DNA of 64,000 bases from Nonomuraea coxensis DSM 45129 (GTDB lineage: Bacteria > Actinomycetota > Actinomycetes > Streptosporangiales > Streptosporangiaceae): positions 5,250,501 to 5,314,500 of the forward strand of contig NZ_CP068985.1 in assembly GCF_019397265.1 (NCBI RefSeq), given 5' to 3'. Below are positions 41,947 through 51,100 of the stretch, in pieces. The translations under genes were made by a program, and so were the position numbers. Numbering within the stretch: position 1 is the first letter of the stretch; each line of letters starts with the position of its first letter. The notes under the pieces were generated by a model. It saw nothing but the letters and a program-made list of their open reading frames with translations, was not told the origin of the DNA and did not search any database.

Positions 41947-43131
41947 TCACGGGCTCCAGCGGGGGCCGTCTGGGGTGTCCTCGATCTGGACGCCGCCGGC
42001 GCGCATCGCCTCGCGCAGGGCGTCGGCGACGTCGTAGCGGCCCTGCCCGCGCAGCGCGGCGCGGAGCGCGAGCAGCGACTCCACCAGGCTGCCGAGGCTC
42101 GCCGAGCGGCGGCCGGAGTCGGCGGCCAGCTCGCCGAGGCGGGCGATGAGCAGCCGCATCAGCTCGCGCGCCTGCTCGACGCCGCCGGCGTCCTCCTCGG
42201 TGTCGGCGGCCCACTTGACGATCTCGGCCTCCAGGTCGAGGACGGCCTGCGCGGCCGCCACGAGGTCGGCCTCCGCCTCCGCCGCGCGGAAGCGCGCCTC
42301 GCCGGCGCGGATCGTCTCCTCCAGCGTCACCTCGGCGGGCGCGGCGGCCCGCTCCGCGGGAGCCGGCGGCACGGGCGCGCCGCCCACGCCGGAGGCCAGC
42401 CGGCGCAGCTCCGCGAGGTCGGTGCGGGTGCCCGCCGGCAGCACCGCCGCCGACCCCGGCAGGCGCACGGTGACCCCGCCCCGCCCGGCGACGCGCACGC
42501 TCTCGCTCTCCAGGTCGATGACGAGCGCGGTGTGCTCGTCGAGGCCGAGCACCGCGGTGCCCTCCGGCAGCTCGCGCTCCATCCGTGACAGCCGCCGCTC
42601 GCCGAGGTAGCAGTAGCGGGTGTCGTGGGTGCCGCCCTCGGCGTTGTCGAAGTGCGGGATGAGGACGGCCCGCAGCCCGAGCGGCTCCAGCAGGTCGATG
42701 CCCTCGCGCCAGTGGGGCTCGGCGCCCACCTTGTAGATCTCGTAGACGGGGACGGTGGCCAGGCCGGCCGTGCAGGCCGCCGCCGAGGCGAGCACGGTCA
42801 CCCCCTGCCGGGCGCGGACCCGCGCCCGCAGGTCGCCGGCCACGCCGGACTCGGCCCACCGGTCGAGCGCGTAGGTCGGGCTCCCCGGCCCCGAGAACAC
42901 CCAGTCGGCCCCCGCGATGCCGGTGCCCACCTCGACCGTCAGCCCCACGCTGTGGGCGAAGTAGCGGCGGGCGCGGGCGGAGATGTCCGCGCTGTTCTCC
43001 TGGAAGGCGTAGGGGGTGTCGAGCAGCACCGCCCGCGCTCCCGGGCGCAGCTCGCGCGTGGCGGCGCGGTGGACCTCGACCATGGTCGGGCTCGTCTCGC
43101 CCGACCCCATCAGCACCAGCACACCTGGCAT
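41947..43131 (-). CDS. Chimera: S51/cyanophycinase-like domain fused to a cysteinyl-tRNA-synthetase C-terminal domain
   Basis: A single frame of 394 residues from ATG 43131. Residues 1-230 look like the peptidase E / cyanophycinase (class I glutamine amidotransferase-like) fold: GVLVLMGSGETSP, a VFSGPGSPTYALDRW elbow, VLASAAACTAG where the nucleophile Ser (GxSAG in relatives) would lie, then LIPHFDNAEGGTHDTRY and VLGLDEHTALVID. After a Pro/Ala linker (about 250-270), residues 275-394 match the CysRS C-terminal anticodon-stem domain: LVESLLALRAALRGQGRYDVADALREAM and GVQIEDTPDGPRW. The catalytic CysRS core (HIGH, KMSKS) is absent. The role is unknown; the tail may bind tRNA-Cys. Confidence 0.8.
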   Translation of the reverse strand: MPGVLVLMGSGETSPTMVEVHRAATRELRPGARAVLLDTPYAFQENSADISARARRYFAHSVGLTVEVGTGIAGADWVFSGPGSPTYALDRWAESGVAGDLRARVRARQGVTVLASAAACTAGLATVPVYEIYKVGAEPHWREGIDLLEPLGLRAVLIPHFDNAEGGTHDTRYCYLGERRLSRMERELPEGTAVLGLDEHTALVIDLESESVRVAGRGGVTVRLPGSAAVLPAGTRTDLAELRRLASGVGGAPVPPAPAERAAAPAEVTLEETIRAGEARFRAAEAEADLVAAAQAVLDLEAEIVKWAADTEEDAGGVEQARELMRLLIARLGELAADSGRRSASLGSLVESLLALRAALRGQGRYDVADALREAMRAGGVQIEDTPDGPRWSP

Positions 43132-43255
43132 CGTTGTTATGCCCCTCTCTGTCGCCCGCCCTTCGACTACAGCCGGGCTCGCCGCGCGGTTCAAGAGCGA
43201 AGGGCACATTGCGTGGTGCCCGTAGTTGCGCATGGATTGCAGTAGGTTGGTGGCG

Positions 43256-43735
43256 ATGACGGCAGGACACGTGGTCTCTGTTGAGACGCTCATGCTACGG
43301 GTGGGCACCGACAATCGCTGGTCGTACCGGCACGCCACGACCAGCCCGCGCGCCGGCGAGACCCCCGACGAGGCCGCGCGGCGGCTGGCCGGGGTGCGCG
43401 GCGACGACCCCGGCGTGGTGCTGCACTCCACGAGCTGGCGCTACGAGCCGGACGGCCGGGTCGTGCTCACGTACGCCGTGTGCCCGGACCCCGCCCCCTG
43501 GCTGCCCGCCGAGCACGCGCCCGACCTGGAGATCGCCAGGGGCGCCGGGCCCGCGACGCCGTCGCCGGATCACGTCACGCTCGCCAACGTGGTCGCGCAC
43601 GCCGTGCGGCACCTGGCCTTCCTCGTCGCCGAGGATCCGGTGGTGGCCCGGGCGCTGGCCCGCCACCCGCGCCTCGGAGCGGCCCTATCCGGCCCGCCCG
43701 CCGCCGCTCCGGAGCCCGCCGCGGCCGGCGCCTGA
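43256..43735 (+). CDS. Conserved hypothetical protein
   Basis: A 159-residue protein, start taken as ATG 43256 with GGTTGGTGG upstream; ATG 43232 or TTG 43226 are alternatives. I do not recognise the family. It has a central VLHSTSWRYEPDGRVVLTYAVCPDP strand pair and an Ala-rich helical C-terminus (LANVVAHAVRHLAFLVAED), with no TM helix or signal. It is divergent from the S51/CysRS chimera with a 124-bp gap, so they may share a control region. The last 51 bp overlap a convergent acyltransferase gene. Confidence 0.7.
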   Translation: MTAGHVVSVETLMLRVGTDNRWSYRHATTSPRAGETPDEAARRLAGVRGDDPGVVLHSTSWRYEPDGRVVLTYAVCPDPAPWLPAEHAPDLEIARGAGPATPSPDHVTLANVVAHAVRHLAFLVAEDPVVARALARHPRLGAALSGPPAAAPEPAAAGA

Positions 43736-44956
43736 GAAGGCGCGCGCGACCCGGCGGCCCCACGCCTGGCCGGGCCGCTCGACGTAGCGGTAGGCGAGGG
43801 CGCTCGCCCCCAGCACCAGCGCGAGGGCGAGCACCGCCATCGCCGCCTGGAACGCCGGCTCGGCGTGCCGCAGGTCGCCCGAGAGCTCCGTGAAGTACTT
43901 CAGCAGCGGATGATGGACCAGGTAGAGCGAGTAGCTGACCAGGCCCAGCCAGACCAGCGCCCGGGGCAGCCGCCGCCCGCGCAGCGCCATCCCGCCCGCG
44001 AACGTGCCGCCCGCCAGCGCGATCGTGGTCAGCCAGACGTCGGCCTCCACCCACCACCAGCCGGCCTCGATCGCCTGCAGCGGCGCCAGCACGACCAGCG
44101 CCGCCGTCACCGCCACCGGCCACAGCGGGCCCGTGCCCTCCTCCCAGCGGCGGATCGCGGTGCCCGCGAACATGACCGCCACCACCGCCACGCCGAGCCA
44201 CGGGATGCGGCTGCTCAGCACCAGGGCCGCCAGCGCGGTCACGCCCAGCACGCAGGCCGCCGCCGTGCGGGCCCGCCCCCACAGCACGCACGCCAGCCCG
44301 GCCGCGAACACGACCGCCGTCACGTACGCCGGCCACACGCCACGGAACACGGCCCCGCCCGCCACCAGGCCCACGACCACGGCCCCGGCGGCGAACACCA
44401 TCGCCAGCGTCCCGCTCCCCCGGTGACCGCCGACCAGGAACAGCGCGGTGACCACGAGGTAGAAGACCATCTCGTACGACAACGTCCACATGGTGTCGGC
44501 CACGCCGCCGACGCTGACCACGTCGAGCAGCATCGTGGCGTGCGCCGCGACCGCGCTCCCGTCGCGCGGCACCTCGGCGCGCACCGGCACCCACCAGGAG
44601 AGGGCCAGCACGAGCGCGGTCACGGCCAGGTAGAGCGGGTAGAGGCGGAAGAACCGGCTGATCCAGAAGGCCCGCACGTCGCCGTGGCGCTCCAGCGACG
44701 TCGGGATGATGTAGCCGCTGACCAGGAAGAACACCAGGATGCCGTAGACGCCGAGGCTGAACCAGTAGGGCCGCAGCCCCGGCAGGAACCACGGCAGCAG
44801 GTGCTCGGCCACCACGGCCGTCGCCCCGATGCCGCGCAGGGCGTCGAGCCAGGCCAGCCGGGCGCCGGTGCCGGACGGGCCGGGGCCCGCCGGGCCGCCC
44901 TGGCCGCCGGGGTCGCTGGGCACGAGCGGAGCGGTGGCTGCGGACACCCGCACCAA
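43685..44956 (-). CDS. Membrane acyltransferase (acyltransferase 3 / OafA family)
   Basis: Up to 423 residues from TTG 44956; GTG 44953 and GTG 44947 are equally possible. About ten TM helices. The family N-terminus LAWLDALRGIGATAVVAEHLLPW carries the catalytic His, followed by SLGVYGILVFFLVSGYIIP and FWISRFFRLYPLYLA; C-terminal SYSLYLVHHPLLKYF is typical. These enzymes O-acylate surface sugars, lipids or secondary metabolites. No polymer-synthesis genes are adjacent, so the acceptor is unknown. Confidence 0.9.
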   Translation of the reverse strand: MVRVSAATAPLVPSDPGGQGGPAGPGPSGTGARLAWLDALRGIGATAVVAEHLLPWFLPGLRPYWFSLGVYGILVFFLVSGYIIPTSLERHGDVRAFWISRFFRLYPLYLAVTALVLALSWWVPVRAEVPRDGSAVAAHATMLLDVVSVGGVADTMWTLSYEMVFYLVVTALFLVGGHRGSGTLAMVFAAGAVVVGLVAGGAVFRGVWPAYVTAVVFAAGLACVLWGRARTAAACVLGVTALAALVLSSRIPWLGVAVVAVMFAGTAIRRWEEGTGPLWPVAVTAALVVLAPLQAIEAGWWWVEADVWLTTIALAGGTFAGGMALRGRRLPRALVWLGLVSYSLYLVHHPLLKYFTELSGDLRHAEPAFQAAMAVLALALVLGASALAYRYVERPGQAWGRRVARAFSGAGRGGLRSGGGRAG

Positions 44957-44993
44957 CTTACCCGTACGGCGGCGGGTGATGCCGCCCGTCTCC

Positions 44994-46070
44994 TCACTCG
45001 CTCCGGTGCGCGGTGAGCGAGGCGTGGTGGTCGGCGCCGTCCGGGCCGTAGGGGTCGGTGTGGACGGTCGCGGCGCGCAGGCGGGGCAGCTCGTGGATGA
45101 GGCGGTGCTCGGCCTCGACGGCCACCGCGTGCGCGTCCACGACCGACATGTCGTGGCTCACCAGGATCTCCACCTCGGCGCGCAGGGCGTGGCCGATCCA
45201 GCGCAGCCGGACCGAGCCGACGCTCCGCACGCCGGGCACCCCGGTGAGGATGCCCTCCGCCGCGTCCACCAGAGCGGGGTCCACGGCGTCCATGAGGCGG
45301 TGGTAGATCTCGCGGGCCGCGTCGCGCAGGACGAAGCAGATGGCGACGGTGATCAGCAGGCCGACGACGGGGTCGGCGACCGGGAAGCCGAGCGCGGCGC
45401 CGCCCGCGCCGAGGAGCACGGCGAGCGAGGTGAAGCCGTCGGTCCTTGCGTGCAGGCCGTCGGCGACCAGGGCGGCCGAGCCGATCTCCTTGCCGACCCT
45501 GATCCGGTAGCGGGCCACCCACTCGTTGCCCAGGAAGCCGACGACCGCGGCGGCGGCCACCCAGCCGACGGCGCGGATGTCCTGGGGGTGCAGGAGGCGC
45601 TGGACGGCCTCGTACCCGGCGAGGGCGGCGGAGGCGGCGATGATCGCGACGATGACGATGCCCGCCAGGTCCTCGGCGCGGCCGTAGCCGTAGGTGAAGC
45701 GGCGGGTGGCCGCGCGGCGGCCGACCGAGAACGCGATGGCCAGCGGGACGGCGGTGAGGGCGTCGGCGACGTTGTGCAGGGTGTCGCCGAGCAGCGCCAC
45801 CGAGCCGGAGGCCACGACGATGACCGCCTGGACGGCGGCGGTGACCATCAGCGCGGCGAAGGAGACGGCGAGGACCCGCATGCCGCGGCTGCTGGACTCC
45901 AGGGCGGTGTCGGTGCGGCCGGCGCTGTCGTGGGTGTGCGGGGTCACGACGTGCGCGACCCGCCTCACCAGCCCTTTGAGACCACGCCGCTGCCCGTGAC
46001 CATGCCCGTGACCGTGATCATGGTCGGGGCCGTGATCATGGTCGGGGCCGGAGTTCCGCTGGTGAGCCAT
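44994..46070 (-). CDS. Cation diffusion facilitator (metal exporter)
   Basis: A 358-residue CDF transporter with a His/Asp-rich cytoplasmic N-terminus (HDHGPDHDHGHGHGHG) made from a short DNA repeat, six TM helices (about 66-250) and a C-terminal cytoplasmic ferredoxin-like domain. The metal-site pairs are GDTLHNVADAL (TM2) and ADGLHARTDGF (TM5), an H/D arrangement typical of Zn2+ transporters. It exports divalent metal in exchange for protons. It is 37 bp upstream of the acyltransferase gene on the same strand; functional linkage is not evident. Confidence 0.93.
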   Translation of the reverse strand: MAHQRNSGPDHDHGPDHDHGHGHGHGQRRGLKGLVRRVAHVVTPHTHDSAGRTDTALESSSRGMRVLAVSFAALMVTAAVQAVIVVASGSVALLGDTLHNVADALTAVPLAIAFSVGRRAATRRFTYGYGRAEDLAGIVIVAIIAASAALAGYEAVQRLLHPQDIRAVGWVAAAAVVGFLGNEWVARYRIRVGKEIGSAALVADGLHARTDGFTSLAVLLGAGGAALGFPVADPVVGLLITVAICFVLRDAAREIYHRLMDAVDPALVDAAEGILTGVPGVRSVGSVRLRWIGHALRAEVEILVSHDMSVVDAHAVAVEAEHRLIHELPRLRAATVHTDPYGPDGADHHASLTAHRSE

Positions 46071-46123
46071 GGCACCCCTCGCTCGCGCAGGCCGTCACTG
46101 GCACCAGGATAGGGAGCCGGCCG

Positions 46124-47287
46124 TCACCAGCCGATCCTGCCCTTGCCCGACACCAGCGCGCGGGCGATCACCAGCCGCTGCACGTCGTTGGTGCCCTCGC
46201 CGATCGCCATCAGCGGCGCGTCCCGGTAGAGCCGCTCGACCGCGAACTCCTGCGAGTAGCCGTAGCCGCCGTGGATGCGCATCGACTCCAGGGACGCCTT
46301 CAGCGCCACCTCGGAGGCGAAGTACTTCGCCATCCCGGCCTCCATGTCCACCCGCTTGCCGCTGTCGGCCTGGGACGCCGCCCAGTACGTCAGCAGCCGC
46401 GCCGCCTGGATCTCGGTGGCCAGGTCGGCGAGCTTGAGCTGGACGGCCTGGAAGTCGGCGATGGGCTGCCCGAACGCGGTGCGCTGCCGGGCGTAGCCGA
46501 GCGCGGCGTCGTAGGCGGCCTGCGCCACGCCGACGGCGCGGGCGGCGATGTTGACCCGGCCGATCTCCAGCCCGCCGAGCACCTGCTGCATGCCGCGCCC
46601 CTCGACGCCGCCGAGCAGGGCGGAGACCGGCACCCGTACCTCGTCGAGCACCACCTCGCAGGTCTCGGTGCCCTTGTAGCCGAGCTTGGGCAGGTCGCGG
46701 CTGACGCTGAAGCCGGGCGAGGACGGGTCCACGAGCAGCACGGACATGCCCTTGTGGGCGGGCTCGGTGATCGAGGTCTTGACGAGGACGGGCAGCGGGT
46801 CGGCGTGGCGGGCGTTGGTGATCCACGTCTTGGTGCCGGTCACCACGTAGTGGTCTCCGTCGCGTACCGCGCGGGTCTGGATGCCCTGGAGGTCGGTGCC
46901 GGCGCCGGGCTCGGTGAGGGCGATCGCGGTGCGGCGGGCGCCGGTGGCGAGGTCCCTGAGGTGGAGGCGCCGCTGCTCCTCGGTGCCGTGCCGGTTGATC
47001 ATCCAGCAGGCGAGCGAGTGGGAGCCGATGGTGCCTGCCACGCCCATCCAGCCGCGCGCGATCTCCTCGAAGACCAGGGCGAACGACACCATGTCGGCGC
47101 CCATGCCGCCGTACTCCTCGGGCACGGACAGGCCGAACAGGCCCATCTGCTTCATCTTGTCGACGATCTCGGCCGGGTACCTGCCGGAGTGCTCCCACTC
47201 GACGGCGACCGGCACGATCTCCTTGTCCACGAACGCGCGCAGGGTCTCCCGGAACGCCTTCTGCTCGTCGGTCAGCTCGAAATCCAT
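46124..47287 (-). CDS. Acyl-CoA dehydrogenase
   Basis: A 387-residue flavoenzyme: N-terminal helical domain (FELTDEQKAFRETLRAFVDKE), the FAD/substrate beta domain with AIALTEPGAGTDLQGIQTRA and VTGTKTWITNA, and a C-terminal helical domain with the catalytic Glu in MAIGEGTNDVQ. Length and motif order are normal for a short- to medium-chain enzyme of beta-oxidation or branched amino acid breakdown. No ETF or enoyl-CoA hydratase gene is adjacent. The start at 47287 is well placed, with a GGATTCGAGG upstream. Confidence 0.95.
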   Translation of the reverse strand: MDFELTDEQKAFRETLRAFVDKEIVPVAVEWEHSGRYPAEIVDKMKQMGLFGLSVPEEYGGMGADMVSFALVFEEIARGWMGVAGTIGSHSLACWMINRHGTEEQRRLHLRDLATGARRTAIALTEPGAGTDLQGIQTRAVRDGDHYVVTGTKTWITNARHADPLPVLVKTSITEPAHKGMSVLLVDPSSPGFSVSRDLPKLGYKGTETCEVVLDEVRVPVSALLGGVEGRGMQQVLGGLEIGRVNIAARAVGVAQAAYDAALGYARQRTAFGQPIADFQAVQLKLADLATEIQAARLLTYWAASQADSGKRVDMEAGMAKYFASEVALKASLESMRIHGGYGYSQEFAVERLYRDAPLMAIGEGTNDVQRLVIARALVSGKGRIGW

Positions 47288-47376
47288 GTGCCTCGAATCC
47301 CCGTCCGCTCGCTGATCAGGCAGCTCACGTTAATAAGGCGGCACTTACCAGGTCAATGTCCTGCGAAGCGGAGGTC

Positions 47377-47988
47377 CTACGCGGTGGTCCGGGCGGCGAG
47401 CTTGGCGACGACGTCCACGATGCGGACGGCGCGCTCGATCTCCGCGCGGTGGAAGACCGGTCCTTCCGCGGCCCGCGCCACGACGAGGTGCATGTCGTGG
47501 TCCAGCACCGGCAGCAGCATGAGCCGCAGCTCGCGGGCGTCCACGGCGACGGCGCGGGGAGGCGGCGCGGGCAGCTCGAACGTGTCGGGGGCGGCCAGCG
47601 AGGCGTGCCGCACCGCGCCGTCGGCCACCGCGAGCGACCACTCCGCCCCGCACAGCCCCGGCAGCGCGTCCACCAGGGTGGCGAGGCCGCGGCCCGGCTC
47701 GGCCACGACGTGCGAGAGCAGGTCGTAGTCGAGCGCCGACCCCGGCACCTCCTTGGTGGTCCACACGCCTTCGACGCGCAGTCCGGGCACCGCCGACAGC
47801 CGCTCGCGGGCCTCGGCCGGGGTCACCTGGCCCGGCCAGGAGACGGTGAAGTCGTCCACGGCCCGCCCGGTCTCCCGTTCGAGCACGGTGACCTGCAGGA
47901 TGTCGGCTCCGAGTGTGCCCAGCGCCTTGGCCACCTGGCCGAGCCCGCCCGGCCGGTCCGGCAGGGACACCCTCAGTCGCAGCAACAT
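47377..47988 (-). CDS. ACT-domain protein
   Basis: A 203-residue protein with an N-terminal ACT domain (LRVSLPDRPGGLGQVAKALGTLGADILQV, residues 4-32) and a second ACT-like segment (about 55-80). The C-terminal half (about 85-200) resembles a small GAF-like fold (LLSHVVAEPGRGLATLVDALP). ACT domains usually bind amino acids; no enzyme domain is attached. GGGAAAGGGGG precedes the ATG. The 194-bp upstream region carries a large inverted repeat, so expression may be controlled. Confidence 0.85.
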   Translation of the reverse strand: MLLRLRVSLPDRPGGLGQVAKALGTLGADILQVTVLERETGRAVDDFTVSWPGQVTPAEARERLSAVPGLRVEGVWTTKEVPGSALDYDLLSHVVAEPGRGLATLVDALPGLCGAEWSLAVADGAVRHASLAAPDTFELPAPPPRAVAVDARELRLMLLPVLDHDMHLVVARAAEGPVFHRAEIERAVRIVDVVAKLAARTTA

Positions 47989-48018
47989 CGCCGCCCCCTT
48001 TCCCGAGCTCTCACAGTG

Positions 48019-48048
48019 CCGTGGAAAGGTTTCCTGTTTGTTCCACGG
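48019..48048. promoter_or_regulatory. CCGTGGAA inverted repeat in the leader of the ACT gene
   Basis: CCGTGGAA (48019-48026) and TTCCACGG (48041-48048) are perfect 8-bp arms 14 bp apart, 31-60 bp upstream of the ACT start, in an A/T-rich leader. It could be a protein operator or an RNA stem. The 194-bp gap holds nothing else that I recognise. Confidence 0.45.
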
Positions 48049-48182
48049 AAATTTCGTACATGCTGCGCTTCTATCCCTAGATTCGGGTTTAAGTCCGGAT
48101 TATCAACCACGGTCTGCCCATAGCGGGCTGGAGTTTTCGCAGATCGTGCCCCAAGAGCCGGACGGCTGACGACGATCCGAGG

Positions 48183-51100
48183 TCAGGCGAACACGTCCTG
48201 CTGGTAGCGGCCGACTTCCTCCAGACCGGCCAGCCAGGCGGCGCCGTCCCCGCCCGAGCGTTCCCGGTGCAGGTCCAGCAGGGCCTGCCGGACGGCGGGC
48301 GCCATGCGCAGGCCGTCGCCGCAGACGTACACGTGCGCGCCCCGCTCCAGCAGCTCCCACACCTCCTCGCCGTGCGCGGCGAGCGCGTCCTGGACGTACC
48401 GGTACGGATGCCCGGCGACGGCCGAGAACGCGGTGCGCACGCTCACCTCCGGCCGCCCGGCCCAGGCCGCGAGCTCGTCGCGGTAGAGCAGGTCGTGCTC
48501 GGGGTGCCGGCACCCGGCGAACACCAGGACCCGGCCGGGGGCGGCCGACAGCGCCCGCTCCTCCAGGAAGCCGCGCAGCGGCGCGAACCCGGTGCCGGGG
48601 CCGACGAGGATCACCGGCGTGGACGGGTCGGCGGGCAGCCGGAACGCGGGCGCGGGCACCCGGACGTAGCCGTAGAAGACCTCGCCCTCCCCCAGCCCGG
48701 CCAGGTACGCCGAGCAGGTGCCGTGGTAGGTGCCGCTCCCCGACCACGCGGGGCCCTCGACGAGCCCGACCGTGAGCCGCGCCAGCGACGGATCGGCCAG
48801 CGGCGAGGAGGAGACCGAGTAGTAGCGGGGCCTGATCGGCCCGGCCAGCTCCAGGAACACCGGCAGCGGCAGCTCGATCGCGGGGAAGCGGTCGAGCAGC
48901 GCCAGCGGGGACAGGCGCTTGGCGAGGACCTCCTCGGCGTAGTTCGCGGTCAGCTCGGCGAGCTGGCGGCGGGTGAACGGGCACCCGGTGTGGGCGGCCA
49001 GCGCCTCCAGATCGGCCCGGGTGGCGACCTCCTGCAGCTCGGCGAACTCGCTCAGCAGCAGCCCGGCGGTCACCGGCGTGTCCACGGGCAGGTGCGTGGC
49101 GCCGGAGGCGCGCAGCCGCAGGACCTGCTCGCGGGGGACGCGCAGGCAGCGCAACGCCCATTCGACCAGCTCGGGGTCGTTCTTGGCGAAGACGGCCAGG
49201 TGGTCGCCCGCCGTGTAGGTGACGCCCTCGGGCAGCCGGGCCACGATGGAGCGCACGCCGGGACGGGGCGCCTCGGCCGAGAAGTCCCAGAGCCCGGCGG
49301 GGTCGCCGGTCAGCTCCTCGTTGGCGACGACGGTCAGCGGGACGGCCCGCTCGGAGACGACGGCCGGCCGGACCTCGGCCTCGCTCAGCACCTCCATCGT
49401 GTAGCGGGGGCCGGTCGCGGCGGCGCCGGCGCCGTACTCCCCGGCGAGGGCCGCCCAGAGGCGGGCGGTCCAGGCCGACACGTCGCCGTCGAAGTCGCCG
49501 TCGGTGTCGGCCTCGCCCCGCTCGACCAGCGGCACCGCGCCGGCGGCGGTCAGCTTGTCGCTGACGCGGCGCGGGAACGCCTGGTAGGTCGGCCACTGGG
49601 TGTTGCCGCAGCCGAGCACCGCGAGGCGTGTCCCGGACAGGTCCGGCAGCGTGCCGAGGGCGTCGAAGCGCTGGGCGTTGTCGGGGGCCTTGCCGTTGTA
49701 GGAGGAGGCGACCACGATCAGCGGGCCCTCGGGCGGCGGGCCGGCCTCGCCGGGCGTGGTGAGCGTGGCGGCGAGCTCGTCGAGCGTGGTCAGCGTGGTG
49801 GCGAAGCCGGCCCGCCCGGCCCGCTCGGCCAGCCGTTCGGCGAGGTCGGCGCTGGTGCCGAGGTTGGAGCCGTAGGCGACGGTGAGCGGCACCCCGGCGA
49901 CCTCCACGTCCCGCTCCCGCTCGGACGTGACGGCGGCGGGCAGGGCGGCGGCGGGGAGGGCGGCGACGGTTCGTTCGTGGGCGCGCCGCTCGCGTACCCG
50001 CAGGGTGAACCCGTCCGGCTTGAGGGTGAGGGTCTGCTTGATCTTCATCCGGTAGGCGTCCGGGTCGGACAGCGCGAAGCGGCGCAGGATCATCGCCAGC
50101 GCCAGCCTGGCCTCGGTGAGCGCGAACTGGCGGCCGATGCAGGCCCGCTCCCCGTTGCCGAACGGCTTGTACGCGGCCGGATGGTGGTGCTCGCGCTGCC
50201 CGGGCAGCCAGCGGTCGATGTCGAACTCGTCCGGCCGCTCCCACGCCTTGGGATGGCGGTGCAGGACCGGCAGCAGCACGCCCACGCCCTGGTCCTTGGG
50301 GATCGGGTAGCCGCCGATCTCGGTGTCCTCGATCGCGCTCACGCCGAACGCGGGGATCGGCGACCACAGACGCAGCGTCTCCTCCAGGACGCGGGGGACG
50401 ACGTCGAGCTTCATGATCGTCTCGTAGGAGGGCGGTTCGTCGCCGGGCAGCAGCCGGTCCACCTCCTCGTAGGCGCGGGCCAGCGTGTGGGGCTCGCGCA
50501 GCAGGTTGTACAGCGCGAAGGAGAGCAGGCCGCTGGTGGTCTCGTGGCCGGCGATGAGGAAGGTGAGCACCTGGTTGCGGATGTTCTCGTCGGACAGCCG
50601 GGCGCCGGTCCGCGGGTCGGCGGCCTCCAGCATGAGCCCGAGCAGGTCGCCCGACCCGCCGCCGCCCCCGGCCCTGCGCTCCCTGATGACGTCGTCGACC
50701 AGGGCCCGCATGGTGGCGATGTCGCGCTGGTAGGCCTCCTCGTGCCGGCGCTTGAGCCGGGTGACGAACGGGAGCTGCTGGTTGCGCAGCATGGCCTCGG
50801 TGAGCGCCCCGCCCATGGCCTTGAGGAACGGGTGCAGCTCGGGCGAGTCGAAGGAGTCGAAGCGGTGGCCGAACCCGGTGAGCGAGATCGTGTCGAGCGT
50901 GAGCCTGGTCATGTCGTCGGCGACGGGCAGGTCCTCGCCCTGCCGGGCCGCCCAGGAGGCGACGAGCCGCTCGGCGACCTCCAGGAACTGCGGGTAGTAC
51001 GCCTTCATCGAGCGCTGGCTGAAGGCGGGCAGCAGGATGCGGTGCGCCTGCCCCCAGACCGGCTCGTGCCGCTCGGCGGTGAACAGGCCGTCGCCGCCGA

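Noticed and set aside
41900..41975. CCAGCGGGGG(G)CCGT repeat near the end of the chimera gene
   Set aside because: Two similar 14-bp words about 50 bp apart are expected by chance in such GC-rich sequence, and one is coding.
41947..43131. Two separate genes or a frameshift instead of a fusion protein
   Set aside because: Both domains are in one frame with no stop, no internal start with a ribosome binding site at the junction, and constant codon bias.
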